The translations under genes and the position numbers were made by a program. Shown one piece after another: positions 1 through 9,700 of a stretch of DNA of 23,334 nucleotides. Numbering within the stretch: the first letter of the stretch is position 1; each line of letters opens with the position of its first letter. Location: assembly GCA_036897625.1 (NCBI GenBank), contig JAYMTA010000891.1:1-23334 (forward strand). The letters run 5' to 3'. This DNA is from Pelargonium cotyledonis. Taxonomy: Eukaryota > Streptophyta > Magnoliopsida > Geraniales > Geraniaceae. Under the pieces are notes generated by a model. It ran no database searches, was not told the origin of the DNA, and worked only from the letters and a program-made list of their open reading frames with translations.

Positions 1-224
1 TTTTCAATTGGTGAACTCGTCATGGTCGGACGAGTACCTTTAAAATTGCTTTTCTTCTTCCGAAGTATTCGTTCAGGTTCCGAGTTGAATGGAACGAGTT
101 GCTCGTGATGTTTACCACGAACACTTCGTTGCATACACAATCCGTGAAGAAAAACAACGAAAATGCTAGAAAGAAAATAAAACAAAAACTATCACTAAGC
201 TCTCTTAAATTCGCTACCTTAAAT

Positions 225-242
225 TCCCCGGCAACTGCGCCA
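225..242 (-). other. Primer-binding site for tRNA-Asp
   Basis: The plus strand reads TCCCCGGCAACTGCGCCA, which matches the 3' end of plant tRNA-Asp (TCCCCGGCAACGGCGCCA, from memory) at 17 of 18 bases. The minus strand is therefore a primer-binding site, placed 6 bases inside the LTR end. This fixes the orientation of the element. Confidence 0.85.
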
Positions 243-1277
243 AAGACTTGTTGAGCGTCCGGCAAGTATACCGGCGTCGACCTTGTAATAAATGGATGGT
301 AAAGTCCGGGTTGTCGATCCTCGGGGAATTTAGAGTGGGATTTAATAGGTCACTAAATGATAGTGCAAAACTAAAGCAATAAACAGATTCGGGATGTGAA
401 TTGTATGTGCAATTGTGCACGTGCAATGGAACCAATTAATGCTAGTAACAGAGTTAATGGGGGGAAAGTAGTTGTGTACCTTGATTGCTGACGAAAGCAC
501 GAGTGGGATGTAGTTAATATCCAAGTTAGTGGGGACAAACGACCATGTTTAAGTATGAAATTTAATTAACCTAGTTGCTCTAGTAAACAATGATCCGCCA
601 CACACGTGGGCTACCACAAGGAAGACCTCTCTATCCCCTGAGTGTCCTCACATTAAATGGACCCAGTTCTGCTTTGTTTGGCGTAGGACGAGATACCCCC
701 TACCCAATGGTTTGTACCGCTCAAATAAATCCATGGTTTGGAAGGACTTGAGCTCACATTCTATGATGGGGTTGTATGGGCCACATCAAGGCTACTACCC
801 TCAAACCATTGTAACTAGCCGATTCCACAACCACACTTAAACAATATTAGCCATTCAACCCCACCTCCTATGACTAACTACATCCGTATCGCTTAAAGAT
901 TAGTTATCCATAGTCGAGGTATCACTCCAACAAACTATGATGAACATAAAATTAACTATAAAATGCATTCACGATTAATGAAGTTTTCGATAGAAACAAG
1001 AAAGTATTTCAGAAAGATTTCAAGTTGGAAACATCAACTTATAATTAAAGTACTAATCCAGCAAATGTAACCTCTTAAATGAAACAAGTCACAAAGAGTA
1101 CTAACAAGCTTTCACAATCGATAAATAAATAACTAACTTGGCAAATTTTTAATGGAAGATGAAATAGAAATTCAACAAATTCTAAACTGTTTAAAGATTA
1201 AAACACTCTGAAAACTGCACCAAAGAGAACCAAAACCGCACCCAAGAGCCAACCCTTGAACCATAAAGAAATGACGA

Positions 1278-1287
1278 ATTTATAGGC
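1278..1287 (-). promoter_or_regulatory. Putative TATA box of the LTR promoter
   Basis: The minus strand reads CCTATAAATT, a good plant TATA box, about 630 bases from the LTR start and downstream of the ACGTGG cluster. The expected start site is about 30 bases further on, near 1250. This rests on sequence only. Confidence 0.5.
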
Positions 1288-1416
1288 TTTAGTAGCAGCG
1301 GGCGCCGCAACACTAGGGCCAACGCCGCGGCGCCATGCACAGGCGGACTAAGGATGGACTCTTTGACTAGAGGATTTCTTGGACTTTGACCACCATTTGA
1401 AATTCAAACATGGCTG

Positions 1417-1506
1417 ACGTGGCATTAGACTTTGAGCTCAATATTTTTACGTGGCGCGATCTTGGACTTGACTTGGAGATGACGTGGACAAAAGGCGATG
1501 ACGTGG
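1417..1506. promoter_or_regulatory. Cluster of four ACGTGG (G-box/ABRE-like) cores in LTR U3
   Basis: ACGTGG occurs at 1417, 1449, 1482 and 1501. The first lies in GACGTGGC and the second in TACGTGGC; the last two lie in a repeated GATGACGTGGACA (1478-1490 and 1497-1509). ACGTG-core sites are bound by plant bZIP and bHLH factors. The cluster sits about 130-220 bases upstream of the TATA box in the element's own direction of transcription. Confidence 0.5.
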
Positions 1507-1912
1507 ACATGTTCTAGGCGTTGCGGCATGAGGAGAGGCGCCGGCTGGAAACTAAAATGCTTTGCTTACTGTAAAATGCGGCGCTAGGTTCGGCGCCGCA
1601 ACGCCAGGTGAAACTTGCCTTCCAGACTTCTACTTTGGTCTTTTTCGGTTCTTTAAGCTTCCAATCCATGCTTTAAAACCTGATTAATCATTAAAGCACT
1701 AAAACAAGGATTATATGGCACAATTAGAGCTAAATATGAGCTAAAATCACTAATTCCTACCAAAGTGAACAAATCCACAACACAAGTCGATATTAGACAA
1801 CTTTCGGGCATTTAGCACTCTTGAAGGGCAAAAAGAGCACTAGGACAAGGGCAAAATAGGACAAATATGCATAATTTAGGGTTGAATAACTAGCATAAAA
1901 TGTGAGCTATCA

Positions 1913-4900
1913 GTGGGAGAAGAGGTACTCGGCCATTTCGTTTTGAGGCCATGTGGCTTGAGCACCCGGACTTCCAAAGGATAGTAGAAGTGGCTAATTC
2001 TCGGGATGGCTCAATCTCGGGTTTGCTTCATTTGATTCTGAATAAGTTCTGCGTTTGGAATAAAACAACCTTTGGGAATGTTTTTGCAAGGAAGAAAGGT
2101 ATTTTAAAGAGGCTAGAAGGTATGCAGAGGGTCTTGGGGGCAGGGTGTGATCACTCTCTTTTGATGCTGTAAAAGTCCCTCCTCCTTGAGTTCCATGAGA
2201 TTTGCAGACAAGAGGAGGTATTGTGGTTCCGAAAATCTAGGCATGAGGCTATTCGTTTTGGGGAACGGAATACCAAATTTTTTTGTCTCACCATTATTAA
2301 TATGAGGTGTAGAAATAAAGTGGTTAGTTTGAACAAAGAGAATGGTGATTAGATTACTTCGCTGGAGGAGTTGGAGGCCTTGGCGGTTGACTATTTTCGT
2401 CGAATGTATTCTTTGGAAGCGAAGGACAGGCGGGCAGGTGCTATTTGGGCAGGTCCGGTTTTGAGTGTTGAAGATAAGCAGGCCTTAGACATCTGGGTTG
2501 AGCTAAGGGAGGTTAGGGCGGCTTTCTTTGACATGAAGCCGTGGAAGGCGCTAGGGCCGGATGGCTTTCAAGCGGGTTTTTTTCAATCCTAATGGTAGGT
2601 GTGGGGAGACCGGCTTCTCTGTTTGGTGTCGGACAGTTTTGAAATAGGGTGTGGAGGTTCTCAATGAGACTCAGTTGGTTGTAATTCCTAAAGTAGATGC
2701 CCCGACTTCAATTACTCAATTCTGACCTATTAGTCTTTGCTTCACTATGATGAAGTTGATTACGAAAGTTCTGGTTAATCAGTTACGTCCTTTCTTAGAT
2801 GATTTAATTGGTCCCAATCAGGCGAATTTCGTTTCGGGTCGTCTTGCGAGGGATAACATTTTGGTTGCGCAAGAGTTTATTCATAAGCTGCGGGTTTCTA
2901 AGACCGGGGTTGGATATATCACTGTCAAGATTGACTTAGAGAAAGCCTATAATCGGGTGCGGTGGGATTTTCTTCAAGAGACTTTGGTTCATTTTGGGTT
3001 TTCGGAGAAGTGGATCCGGCTGATTATTTTTGCGATTAGCTCGGTTCAGATGGCTATTCTTTAGAATGGGAATAAATCGGAGAGCTTTCGCACTCAACGT
3101 GGTCTTCGTCAGGGTGACCCCCTCTCGCCATATCTTTTCCTTTTGTGTATGAAGAGATTAGGTTTCTTGATTGGTCAAAAGGTTGACTTAGGGGACTGGG
3201 AACTGATTCAGCTGAAGCAGAATGGCATCGGAGTTTCTCACCTGTTCTTCGCTGATGATTTACTTCTCTTTGCGTAAGCCTCAGTGAAGCAGGCTGTCAT
3301 TATTAATCAGGTGTTGGAGGAGTTTTGTAGCATCTTGGGGGCAGAAAGTGAGTCATCAAAAATCCAGATTCGTGTTTTCGTCGGTGGTCTCCAAAGTGGT
3401 GAAAAGGAAGATCAGGTCAGAGCTGGGTATTACTCATACGGATAATCTGGGTAAGTATTTGGGGGTTCCTCTTCACTGCCATCTGCGTAAAGCTGACTTT
3501 CAATACCTTATTGATAAGACTAGTAATTGGTTGACGGGTTGGAAAGCAAAATACCTCTCGTGCCACTCTTGTTAAAACGGTGACGTCTTCGATTGCTAGT
3601 CATGTGATGCAGGTGGAGAGGTTACCTAGAGGGGTTTGTGCTCAACTGGATCAGCTAAATAACCGGTTCCTTTGGAGGGGGTGATGTTGATCATAGAAAG
3701 TTGCATTTGGTTTCATGGAAGGCCGTGTGTAGAACTCTCTCTATTGGCGGGTTGGGTCTTCGTAGTGCAGTTGTCATGAATGACGCCTTCTTGGGTAAGG
3801 TTTGCTGAGAAGTTGTAATGTATCCAGATCAGCTGTGGGCTCAACTCTTTCGGGAAAAATATGGGCGCCACGATGCTATTTTGGTTGACAATTGTCCGAG
3901 TAATGCTTCTCGAGTTTGGAAAGGCATTGCCCGGTGCGGTTTTGTGTTGGAGAGAGGTCTCATTTGGAAGGTGGGCAATGGAGCCAGCCTGGATTTTTTC
4001 CAAGACCCTTGGTTAGAGGGTCGCCCCATAGCTGATTGGTTGAATGTTGATTGTCCCTTGGGTGTAACGGTTAATTCGTTTATGAGCAGTAGCGGGGAAT
4101 GGGACGTCAGTTTATTGCGTAGCATTCTTTCGATAGATATTGCAGAAAAGGTTGAAGGATATCCTCTGTCCCAAAATTCTGCCTTGAAGGACTCATTTGT
4201 GTGGAAGGTTGATCGTCGAGGGGAATACACTGTAAAATCTGCGTATGGGCTTCTCTTGAACTGTTCAGATTCAATTGACCCTATTTGGAAGAAAATTTGG
4301 TCTTCTCCGGGGCCGAGTAAGTGGAGATTTTTGTTGTGGCTTGCTTGTCTTGGTCGTCTACACATGGGGCAACTTCGTCATGCTCGGAACATTGCCATGA
4401 ATCCAAGCTGTTTGATATGTGCGGCGGTCGAGAAGGATGAGATTCATGTGTTGCGGGACTGTCACATAGCCTCCATGATTTGGAACAGGTTAGTGCCAGA
4501 GTCATTTCGTCCCTCATTCTTCTCCCTTTCTATTAAGGATTGGATTGATTTTAATGTCAATCGGTTCTCGGTGACGGTGGGGGGGCACGTCTGGGTAATT
4601 CTGTTTGGTGTGGCTGTTTGGAGCCTGTGGAGATGGCGTTGTGCTGGTATTTTACAACCAGATTTTTGACTCCCCAATTGTCCTATCTCATGTATCATTA
4701 AGGAAGTAGATATGGTGGCGGTTAGCTTGAGGATTCGAGTGCAGCCTATTCGGTGATCTGTTCTTAATGTTTGTTGGAAGAGGTCGAGACCGGGATCCTT
4801 TAAGGTGGACTGTAATGGGGCTAGCAGAGGTAATCCAGGCTTAGCTGCCTTTGGAGGAGTCTTTCGAGATGGATATGGTAGGTGGCTTATGGGTTTTTCT

Positions 4901-5284
4901 CGTGCGCTGAGATTTTGTTCTTTCACAGTTGCGGACCTTAGCGCTCTCAGATGTGGGCTTGAGCTTGCTTGGAAGGAAGGTTGGAGAGATGTGGAGGTTA
5001 ATCTTGACTCGAAGATAGTTGTGGATGCTATAAGGTATGGGAATAGCATAGGGTGGTTGGCTGTGTCTATTCTTACTGATATTCCGCTTCTGCTTGGTCA
5101 TGATTGGGCTGTCCGAATTGACCATTGCTATCGGGAAGGAAATAAAGTGGCTGACGGGTTGGCAAATATGGGTTTTCAGCTCGGGACAGGGTTGTCGGTG
5201 TTTCGTTCAGTTCCGATGGAGGTGGCTGATTTGGTCCGAGATGACGTGATGGGGGTGGCCAGCGCTCAGGTTGTTCCTGGGTAG
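1913..5284 (+). pseudogene. LINE ORF2 relic: reverse transcriptase, zf-RVT, RNase H
   Basis: The reading frame must be followed through changes: frame 1 to about 2650, frame 2 to about 3337, frame 3 to about 3558, frame 1 to about 3677, then frame 2 to 5284. In-frame stops are at 2170, 2350, 2590, 2596, 2723, 3062, 3275, 3806, 4667 and 4754. Landmarks are RPFRFEAMW near the start; ERNTKFF (about 2265); KIDLEKAYNRV with the motif A Asp at 2933; RGLRQGDPLSPYLF (about 3099); FFADD with the Asp pair at 3254-3259; KYLGVPL; and a zf-RVT block (SKWRFLLWLACLGRL ... CLIC, about 4315-4420). An RNase H domain follows (4800-5180). The RT catalytic aspartates survive, but the product cannot be made. Several stops fit decay of CGA or TGG codons, such as 2723 (usually FRPISL) and 3806. 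Confidence 0.95.
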
Positions 5285-5308
5285 TTTTGTTTTAGTTTCC
5301 TTGTTTAC

Positions 5309-5330
5309 CAAAAAAAATAAAAATAAAAAA
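5309..5330 (+). other. A-rich LINE tail
   Basis: This is an A-rich run (A8, T, A5, T, A6) shortly after the LINE ORF2 stop at 5282-5284. It marks the 3' end of the LINE and the boundary with host DNA. Confidence 0.75.
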
Positions 5331-6453
5331 TTGGTGCACTTAGTGTGTGTACATTTGTCTCAAATTAATGCACCATAGCTAAATCTTTTTTATAAAGTAA
5401 ATCACAAGAGTAATAGTAAGTAATTATAATTATGATTATGATTAGCATTAATGTTTGTAATGATAGAGAACAATAATTAACAGTAATTAACAGACAGCGT
5501 GTTACTTGCGCGTATGTCGTTTACCGATATTCTCTTCTATTTCTACTCTCTTCTATTCTCTTCTCTTCTTCCACCTCAACCAACCACTAACTCTCTCTCT
5601 CTCTCTCTCCTTTGTGGTTTCGTTGCTCTTCAACAATCTCAGTCGCATTCTCTATTTGGCTCTGGCCTGTTGCGTCAGGTATTTGCAACCACACACCCTC
5701 TCTGTTTTCCCCATTTTTGATCTTTTGCTTGATTTCTTCATTTATACGCATCTTGTTACACAACGGAGCAAGACCCAGATTTTTGAATCGCGAGATAAAA
5801 TGGTGGAATTCGTGAGAACTGTGATGTGGGTTTTTTATGTTTGAGCATATGCCATCGATCATGTGCGGTGGTTTTGTTTTGTGCTAACTTTTGGAGTTTT
5901 GTTCATTAATTGATATTTGGGGGTGGTGTTGTGTTTTTGTTGTTTGAACCCATTTGATGATAATATTGATGGATTTTAATGGGAAAATGCCTGCTGGGTC
6001 TGTTTTTGTTTGGATTTTTATGGAAAATACTTACTGGGTCTGCTTTGTTTTGTTATGTTTTGTTTTCTTTGTAATTTGTTTGTTAAAGCAGAATCAGAAG
6101 CAGAAGCAGCGGAGGTTTTGAGGAGAGGTGGAGCTTCGAGGGAGAAGCTGTTGCATATACAACTCTGGCCGATACTGTAGCCATTTCTCGGAGAGCCGGA
6201 GCAGGCATTGGTCCTCTGCTTTCCGGCCTTGCACCATCGTTCTCCGATTGCGCTTGGTCTCGGGTCTGGCGACTTCCCGTTGATTATGGCTAACTAGTGT
6301 TTTAATCCCCCAATAACCATCTCTATATGATCTCTGCATCCTGTTTATTTTCATGCTATTTGGATTGATTGATTGATGCTGCTAGTTTGAAATGTGAGCA
6401 CTTACTAAGAAGAAGAACAAGAATACGGTTTGCTGCAAAACCCGTTTACTCGA
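5331..6453 (+). promoter_or_regulatory. Promoter and 5' leader region of the LRR gene
   Basis: From 5331 to about 5500 the DNA is AT-rich, without a clear TATA box that I would defend. From about 5520 to 5640 it is pyrimidine-rich with a (CT)9 run (5591-5608), typical of plant 5' leaders. A plausible 5'-UTR intron runs from donor CAG/GTATTT (5679) to acceptor GTTAAAGCAG (ending 6091), with T-rich intron-like sequence between them. The exon from about 6092 contains several upstream ATGs, so another intron or a different splice pattern is possible. Boundaries are inference. Confidence 0.4.
5591..5608 (+). repeat. (CT)9 microsatellite in the leader
   Basis: Nine CT units lie in a pyrimidine-rich tract upstream of the LRR gene. 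Such tracts are common in plant 5' UTRs. Confidence 0.8.
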
Positions 6454-8754
6454 ATGGCAAAATTAGGCTGCTTTACTGTACTAACTAAGAAGAAGAAGAA
6501 AGATAAGGTGAGTCGCATTAACGAGTGCTGTTTTAGAATTGTTGTTGCTTTTGATTTGTTAATTGATTATTAGTGTTGTTTGGTTTTAGGGGGGTTCGGG
6601 TTCTTCAAGCCTGAAGATTGAGCATCCCACCAAATCTCTCGAAACCAATGATCTTCAAAACAAGGGGCTTATTACTCTTCCAGTGAGGATTGAACATCCC
6701 ATCAAATCGTCTGAAACTGAAGAATTGAAGTCATCGTATTTGAGTATTTCTGTACCTTCCATTTGCAATGTCAAGGTTATGAGCCATGATAGTCCTGTTG
6801 GGGGTGAAGCAGTGGAGGTGGCGTACGAAGGGGAAGACGAGCATGAAGATTACTCGTCAATGAAGAGGGACTTTTCTGACTTTGATCTCCAAGCCCGTGA
6901 TGTCAGCCCAGTTGAGGAAGAGTTTCGCTTTGAAGACAGGAAGATGAGTCTTCCTGATTCATTAGATACGGAGGATGATACCCAAAAGGATGTGAAGGAA
7001 GCTGTAGACATGAAACTAAGTGGGCATTTGAGTGATCCGGGGATAGGAAAGGCTGAATTCTGGGCCACATCTATGCATAAGCGCTCCTGCTCTGACATAG
7101 AATCTAGGCAAGTGATAAGAGAAATCACTGGTCAGTTGTCTCCCTCAATGTCCCAATCTTTTGAACAACTGCAGGAACTAGCTGTTATGGTTAGAAATGA
7201 TGATCCTAGGAGCCCTTTATCTGTAATCTCGCATCGCAGTGCTGATCGGGTGATGTTGAAGAAGCATTCTTCAAGCCAAGTACTTCCGTCTAGGAGTAGA
7301 AGACTTTGGTGGAAACTATTTCTCTGGAGCCACAGGAACCTGCATAAACCATGGATCATAAAACCGCAACCACTACCTATTTTCAAGGCAGCTTTGAACC
7401 AGCAAGGTGGGTACTCTTCTGACACACTTGAACCCAACCAAAGTATGGAATTGGACAAAATGAAGTCACCTGTATCATTTCCCAGAGAGACCGGGAAAGA
7501 AGCTGTCCATGCCAGCGAAAATGACAACCAGAGCTGGGGTGGTTTTCATGTAGTGTCTGGTTTATGGCCCCAGAACCAATGGGTTGCTTTCTCAGATGAA
7601 TCATCCTCGTATTCGAGAGTGAATGAGTGGGTGAAGGATCTTGATACCCTACCTCCTCACGACAACACCGATGAAGGTATTATCTTCCCACCCTCTCCTG
7701 AAAATAGTAGATCACCAGCCAGAAGCACAACCCACATGACTCGATGTCCGGATATAAATGTTTCAGAAGAGATATTACATGCCAATAATGTTATCCGATC
7801 TTTGAATTCTTCCTCAACTGTGGCTCATATATCTGGTATTGGATTGAAAGTTATACCCACCATTTCAAGTTTTCATAGCCTCCGATCTGTCAATCTGTCA
7901 AACAATCTTATAGGTATGCTATATCAAATACTCTTAGCTGAATTATAGTATTGATAATATGTGCTAAAGATTAAGAAAATTGCTATATTTGCAGTTCACA
8001 TCACTCCGGGAGCATTGCCGAAAGGTCTTCACAGCCTGGACTTGTCAAGAAACAAGATCCAAACAATTGAAGGTCTCAGAGAGTTAAATCGGTTGCGGGT
8101 TCTTGATCTCAGTTACAATCGCATATCTCGAGTTGGACAAGGTAATGTAGTAACCATGTTTTATAATACTGAATCAAAACCATTTCAAAATCTGATAAAA
8201 TGTCTCTTCTGTTGATGTAACCTGTTAAAGGGTTGTCAAATTGTTCACTGATCAAGGAGCTCTACCTCGCTGGTAACAAGATTAGTGATGTCGAAGGTTT
8301 GCATAGGCTCCTGAAGCTGACAGTATTGGATCTGAGCTTCAATAAGATAACAACAACCAAAGCTCTAGGACAGCTGGTGGCGAACTACAACTCAATGTTG
8401 GCGCTAAATCTGGTGGGCAATCCAATTCAGAACAACATTAGTGAGGAGCAGCTGCGCAAGGCGGTTTGTGGTCTCCTCCCAAAGATAGTTTATCTGAACA
8501 AACAGCCTATCAAGCCGCAGAGGACACGGGAAGTACTCATGGACAGTGTTGCGAAAGCTGCATTGGGAAACACCAGCAGGAGCTCTCATAGAAAAGCAGT
8601 GAAGAGAGTGAGCAATGGAGGAACAAGTGTCCCCAGTGGGCATAGGAGCAATGCTAGTGTTGTGCAGAAAGGCAGGAGCAGGTCAAAAACCCGAACTCAT
8701 CAAGAAGCAACCACAAAGACACTTATGACCGCCATACCTTCCTCATCGCACTAG
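6454..8754 (+). CDS. Leucine-rich-repeat protein, 'outer arm dynein light chain 1' family (AT1G78230-like)
   Basis: Four coding exons: 6454-6507, 6590-7913, 7995-8141 and 8231-8754. They join in frame (phases 0, 1, 1) with GT-AG introns of 82, 81 and 89 bases and give 682 aa. The start MAKLGCF is chosen because exon 1 splices in phase to exon 2 and the family opens similarly. Residues 1-410 are acidic and low in complexity. They include two copies of an IEHPxKSxET unit near residues 27 and 51 and a conserved aromatic block, LWWKLFLWSHRNLH, near 255-270. Residues about 415-590 form leucine-rich repeats (LRSVNLSNNLI, LHSLDLSRNKI, LRVLDLSYNRI, IKELYLAGNKI, LTVLDLSFNKI), and the C-terminal 90 residues are basic. 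The dynein name comes from LRR similarity only; flowering plants lack outer-arm dynein. The Arabidopsis relative MASP1 (AT4G03260) is reported to bind microtubules, so a cytoskeletal scaffold role is possible. Confidence 0.92.
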
Positions 8755-9234
8755 ACTCGACGGTCTCTATATTGGTCATCATCTGGAGGGTTTTGTTTAT
8801 GTTTTCAGATGCTACAGGTCTGAAATTACAGTTTTATTGTTTATTTTCTGTTTGAGTTTGATTTAAATTCAATTGGTCTAGGACAAATTGGAAAATGACC
8901 TGTGCTGATGCAGTGAGTGACCAAGCTATAGGTTTTTGTTTGGCCAACAAATGTTGATGGTGATGGGTGGTGGGTCATGAAATATTTTATCATGTGGCTG
9001 GGAATTGGGATGTAGCATGCAATGCAAGTTGTTTTCACTGTTGCTTGTGATACTGTTGAGCTTCAATGATCTCACCACCCAATCCATGTAATGATATTTG
9101 GAAGTTTTCATTGTTTCTTCATACATATCAGTTCGTGTTGTGATGTCACATTTATTTCAACGTGTGGTGCGTAATTTTGAACCTAATTGTTTAAATGTGT
9201 TAGTTGCAGTCAACTGGTGTCAATCCGCTCATAA
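8755..9234 (+). other. 3' UTR and downstream flank of the LRR gene
   Basis: This is non-coding, T- and G-rich sequence after the TAG at 8752-8754. The 3' UTR probably ends somewhere in the first 300 bases, but I see no unambiguous polyadenylation signal. The short ORFs on both strands have no recognisable content. Confidence 0.4.
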
Positions 9235-9326
9235 ACGACTCATGCTGGGTTGTTATGCTTTGCATGATACTAAACTTTAAACGACTCATGCTGGGTTGTT
9301 TTGCTTGGCATGATACTAAACTTTGA
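9235..9326. repeat. 46-bp tandem duplication (two copies)
   Basis: The unit ACGACTCATGCTGGGTTGTT... occurs at 9235-9280 and 9281-9326. The copies match at 43 of 46 positions by my count. It leads directly into the TIR-like sequence just to the right. Confidence 0.85.
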
Positions 9327-9359
9327 ACCCGACCTGTGAACACGACTAGCCACCTCTAA
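9327..9359 (-). mobile_element. Possible terminal end of a hAT-type element or MITE
   Basis: Read on the minus strand, the sequence begins TTAGAGGTGGCTAGTCGTGT and continues into GGTCGGGTTC. This resembles the TAGAGGTGGC ends of many plant hAT-related elements. No matching opposite end was found nearby, so it is at most a fragment, possibly including the 46-bp repeats. Confidence 0.35.
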
Positions 9360-9700
9360 TAACACTCATGCATAGTAGTTTTTTTTTATATATATATAAA
9401 AATAATAATAATTAGGAAAGATCAAGGCAAGATTTTGAGAATGGGACATGCACTCACTAGTAACAAAATGGCATATGATATATTGCTCCACAAATCCAAC
9501 TAAGCATTAAAGCGAGTCTGGTATTTACTGCTCCACAAATCCAGCTACAACAATACAAAAATTAACTTAATCTATTCCTAACTTATCTATGACAATTCAT
9601 CTTATGTCAGTTAAGTGCGAATAATGTCATTTAAATGCATATCATAATCCATAATTATAAAACAAAACAAAAAACACTTATAACTTTCTCTGCAAGGAAC
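9360..9700. other. AT-rich intergenic sequence
   Basis: It holds a poly-T/(TA) run at 9379-9412. A 14-base word, GCTCCACAAATCCA, appears twice about 45 bases apart (near 9485 and 9530). No gene or known element is seen. Confidence 0.5.

Larger units (their letters stand above)
1..1912 (-). mobile_element. 5' part of an LTR retrotransposon (LTR, primer-binding site and leader), truncated by the window edge
   Basis: Read on the minus strand, an LTR starts at 1912 (TGATAGCTCACATTTT...) and ends at 249 (...GCTCAACA). It is followed after 6 bases by a primer-binding site and then untranslated leader to position 1. The TG...CA ends, a length of about 1.66 kb, and a PBS just inside are what a complete 5' LTR should show. 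The gag-pol body would lie left of the window, so no protein domain is visible. Athila-like Ty3/gypsy elements commonly use this tRNA-Asp PBS, so that lineage is my best guess, but without pol it is inference. The right end abuts LINE coding sequence directly, showing that this element inserted into the LINE. Confidence 0.85.
249..1912 (-). repeat. 5' long terminal repeat
   Basis: The boundaries are TG at 1912-1911 and CA at 250-249 on the minus strand. U3 is about 1290-1912, with a TATA box near 1278-1287 on the minus strand (CCTATAAATT), so transcription would start near 1250. U3 carries four ACGTGG cores. A GC-rich patch with repeated GGCGCCGCAAC words lies at about 1300-1345 and 1520-1612. 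No long ORF crosses the LTR. Its partner LTR is outside the window, so the ends were set by the terminal dinucleotides and the PBS, not by comparing two copies. Confidence 0.8.
1913..5330 (+). mobile_element. Degraded non-LTR retrotransposon (plant L1-type LINE), 3' part
   Basis: This stretch carries the C-terminal two thirds of a plant LINE ORF2 (reverse transcriptase, zf-RVT and RNase H), a short 3' UTR and an A-rich tail at 5309-5330. The endonuclease and any ORF1 are absent because the LTR element interrupts the LINE at 1912; they should lie beyond that element, left of the window. The tail is about 1.1 kb upstream of the ATG of the LRR gene and about 260 bases from its CT-rich leader, in the same orientation. 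No target duplication can be paired because the 5' end is not visible. Confidence 0.95.

Noticed and set aside
225..242. tRNA-Asp gene end
   Set aside because: The match covers only the 3' acceptor end, includes the non-encoded CCA, and sits at the expected place for a retrotransposon primer-binding site.
249..1912. Solo LTR
   Set aside because: A solo LTR should have the same 5-base duplication on both sides. Here one side is GTGGG and the other continues into a primer-binding site, so it is the 5' LTR of a longer element.
3841..4365. Minus-strand 174-codon ORF, and a 195-codon one at 4462-5049
   Set aside because: Both are antisense shadows of the LINE ORF2 frame, which has recognisable zf-RVT and RNase H motifs on the plus strand.
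5499..5844. Overlapping plus-strand ORFs of 67-112 codons before the LRR gene
   Set aside because: They translate the CT-rich leader into Ser/Leu runs and have no conserved content; leader or UTR intron explains them better.
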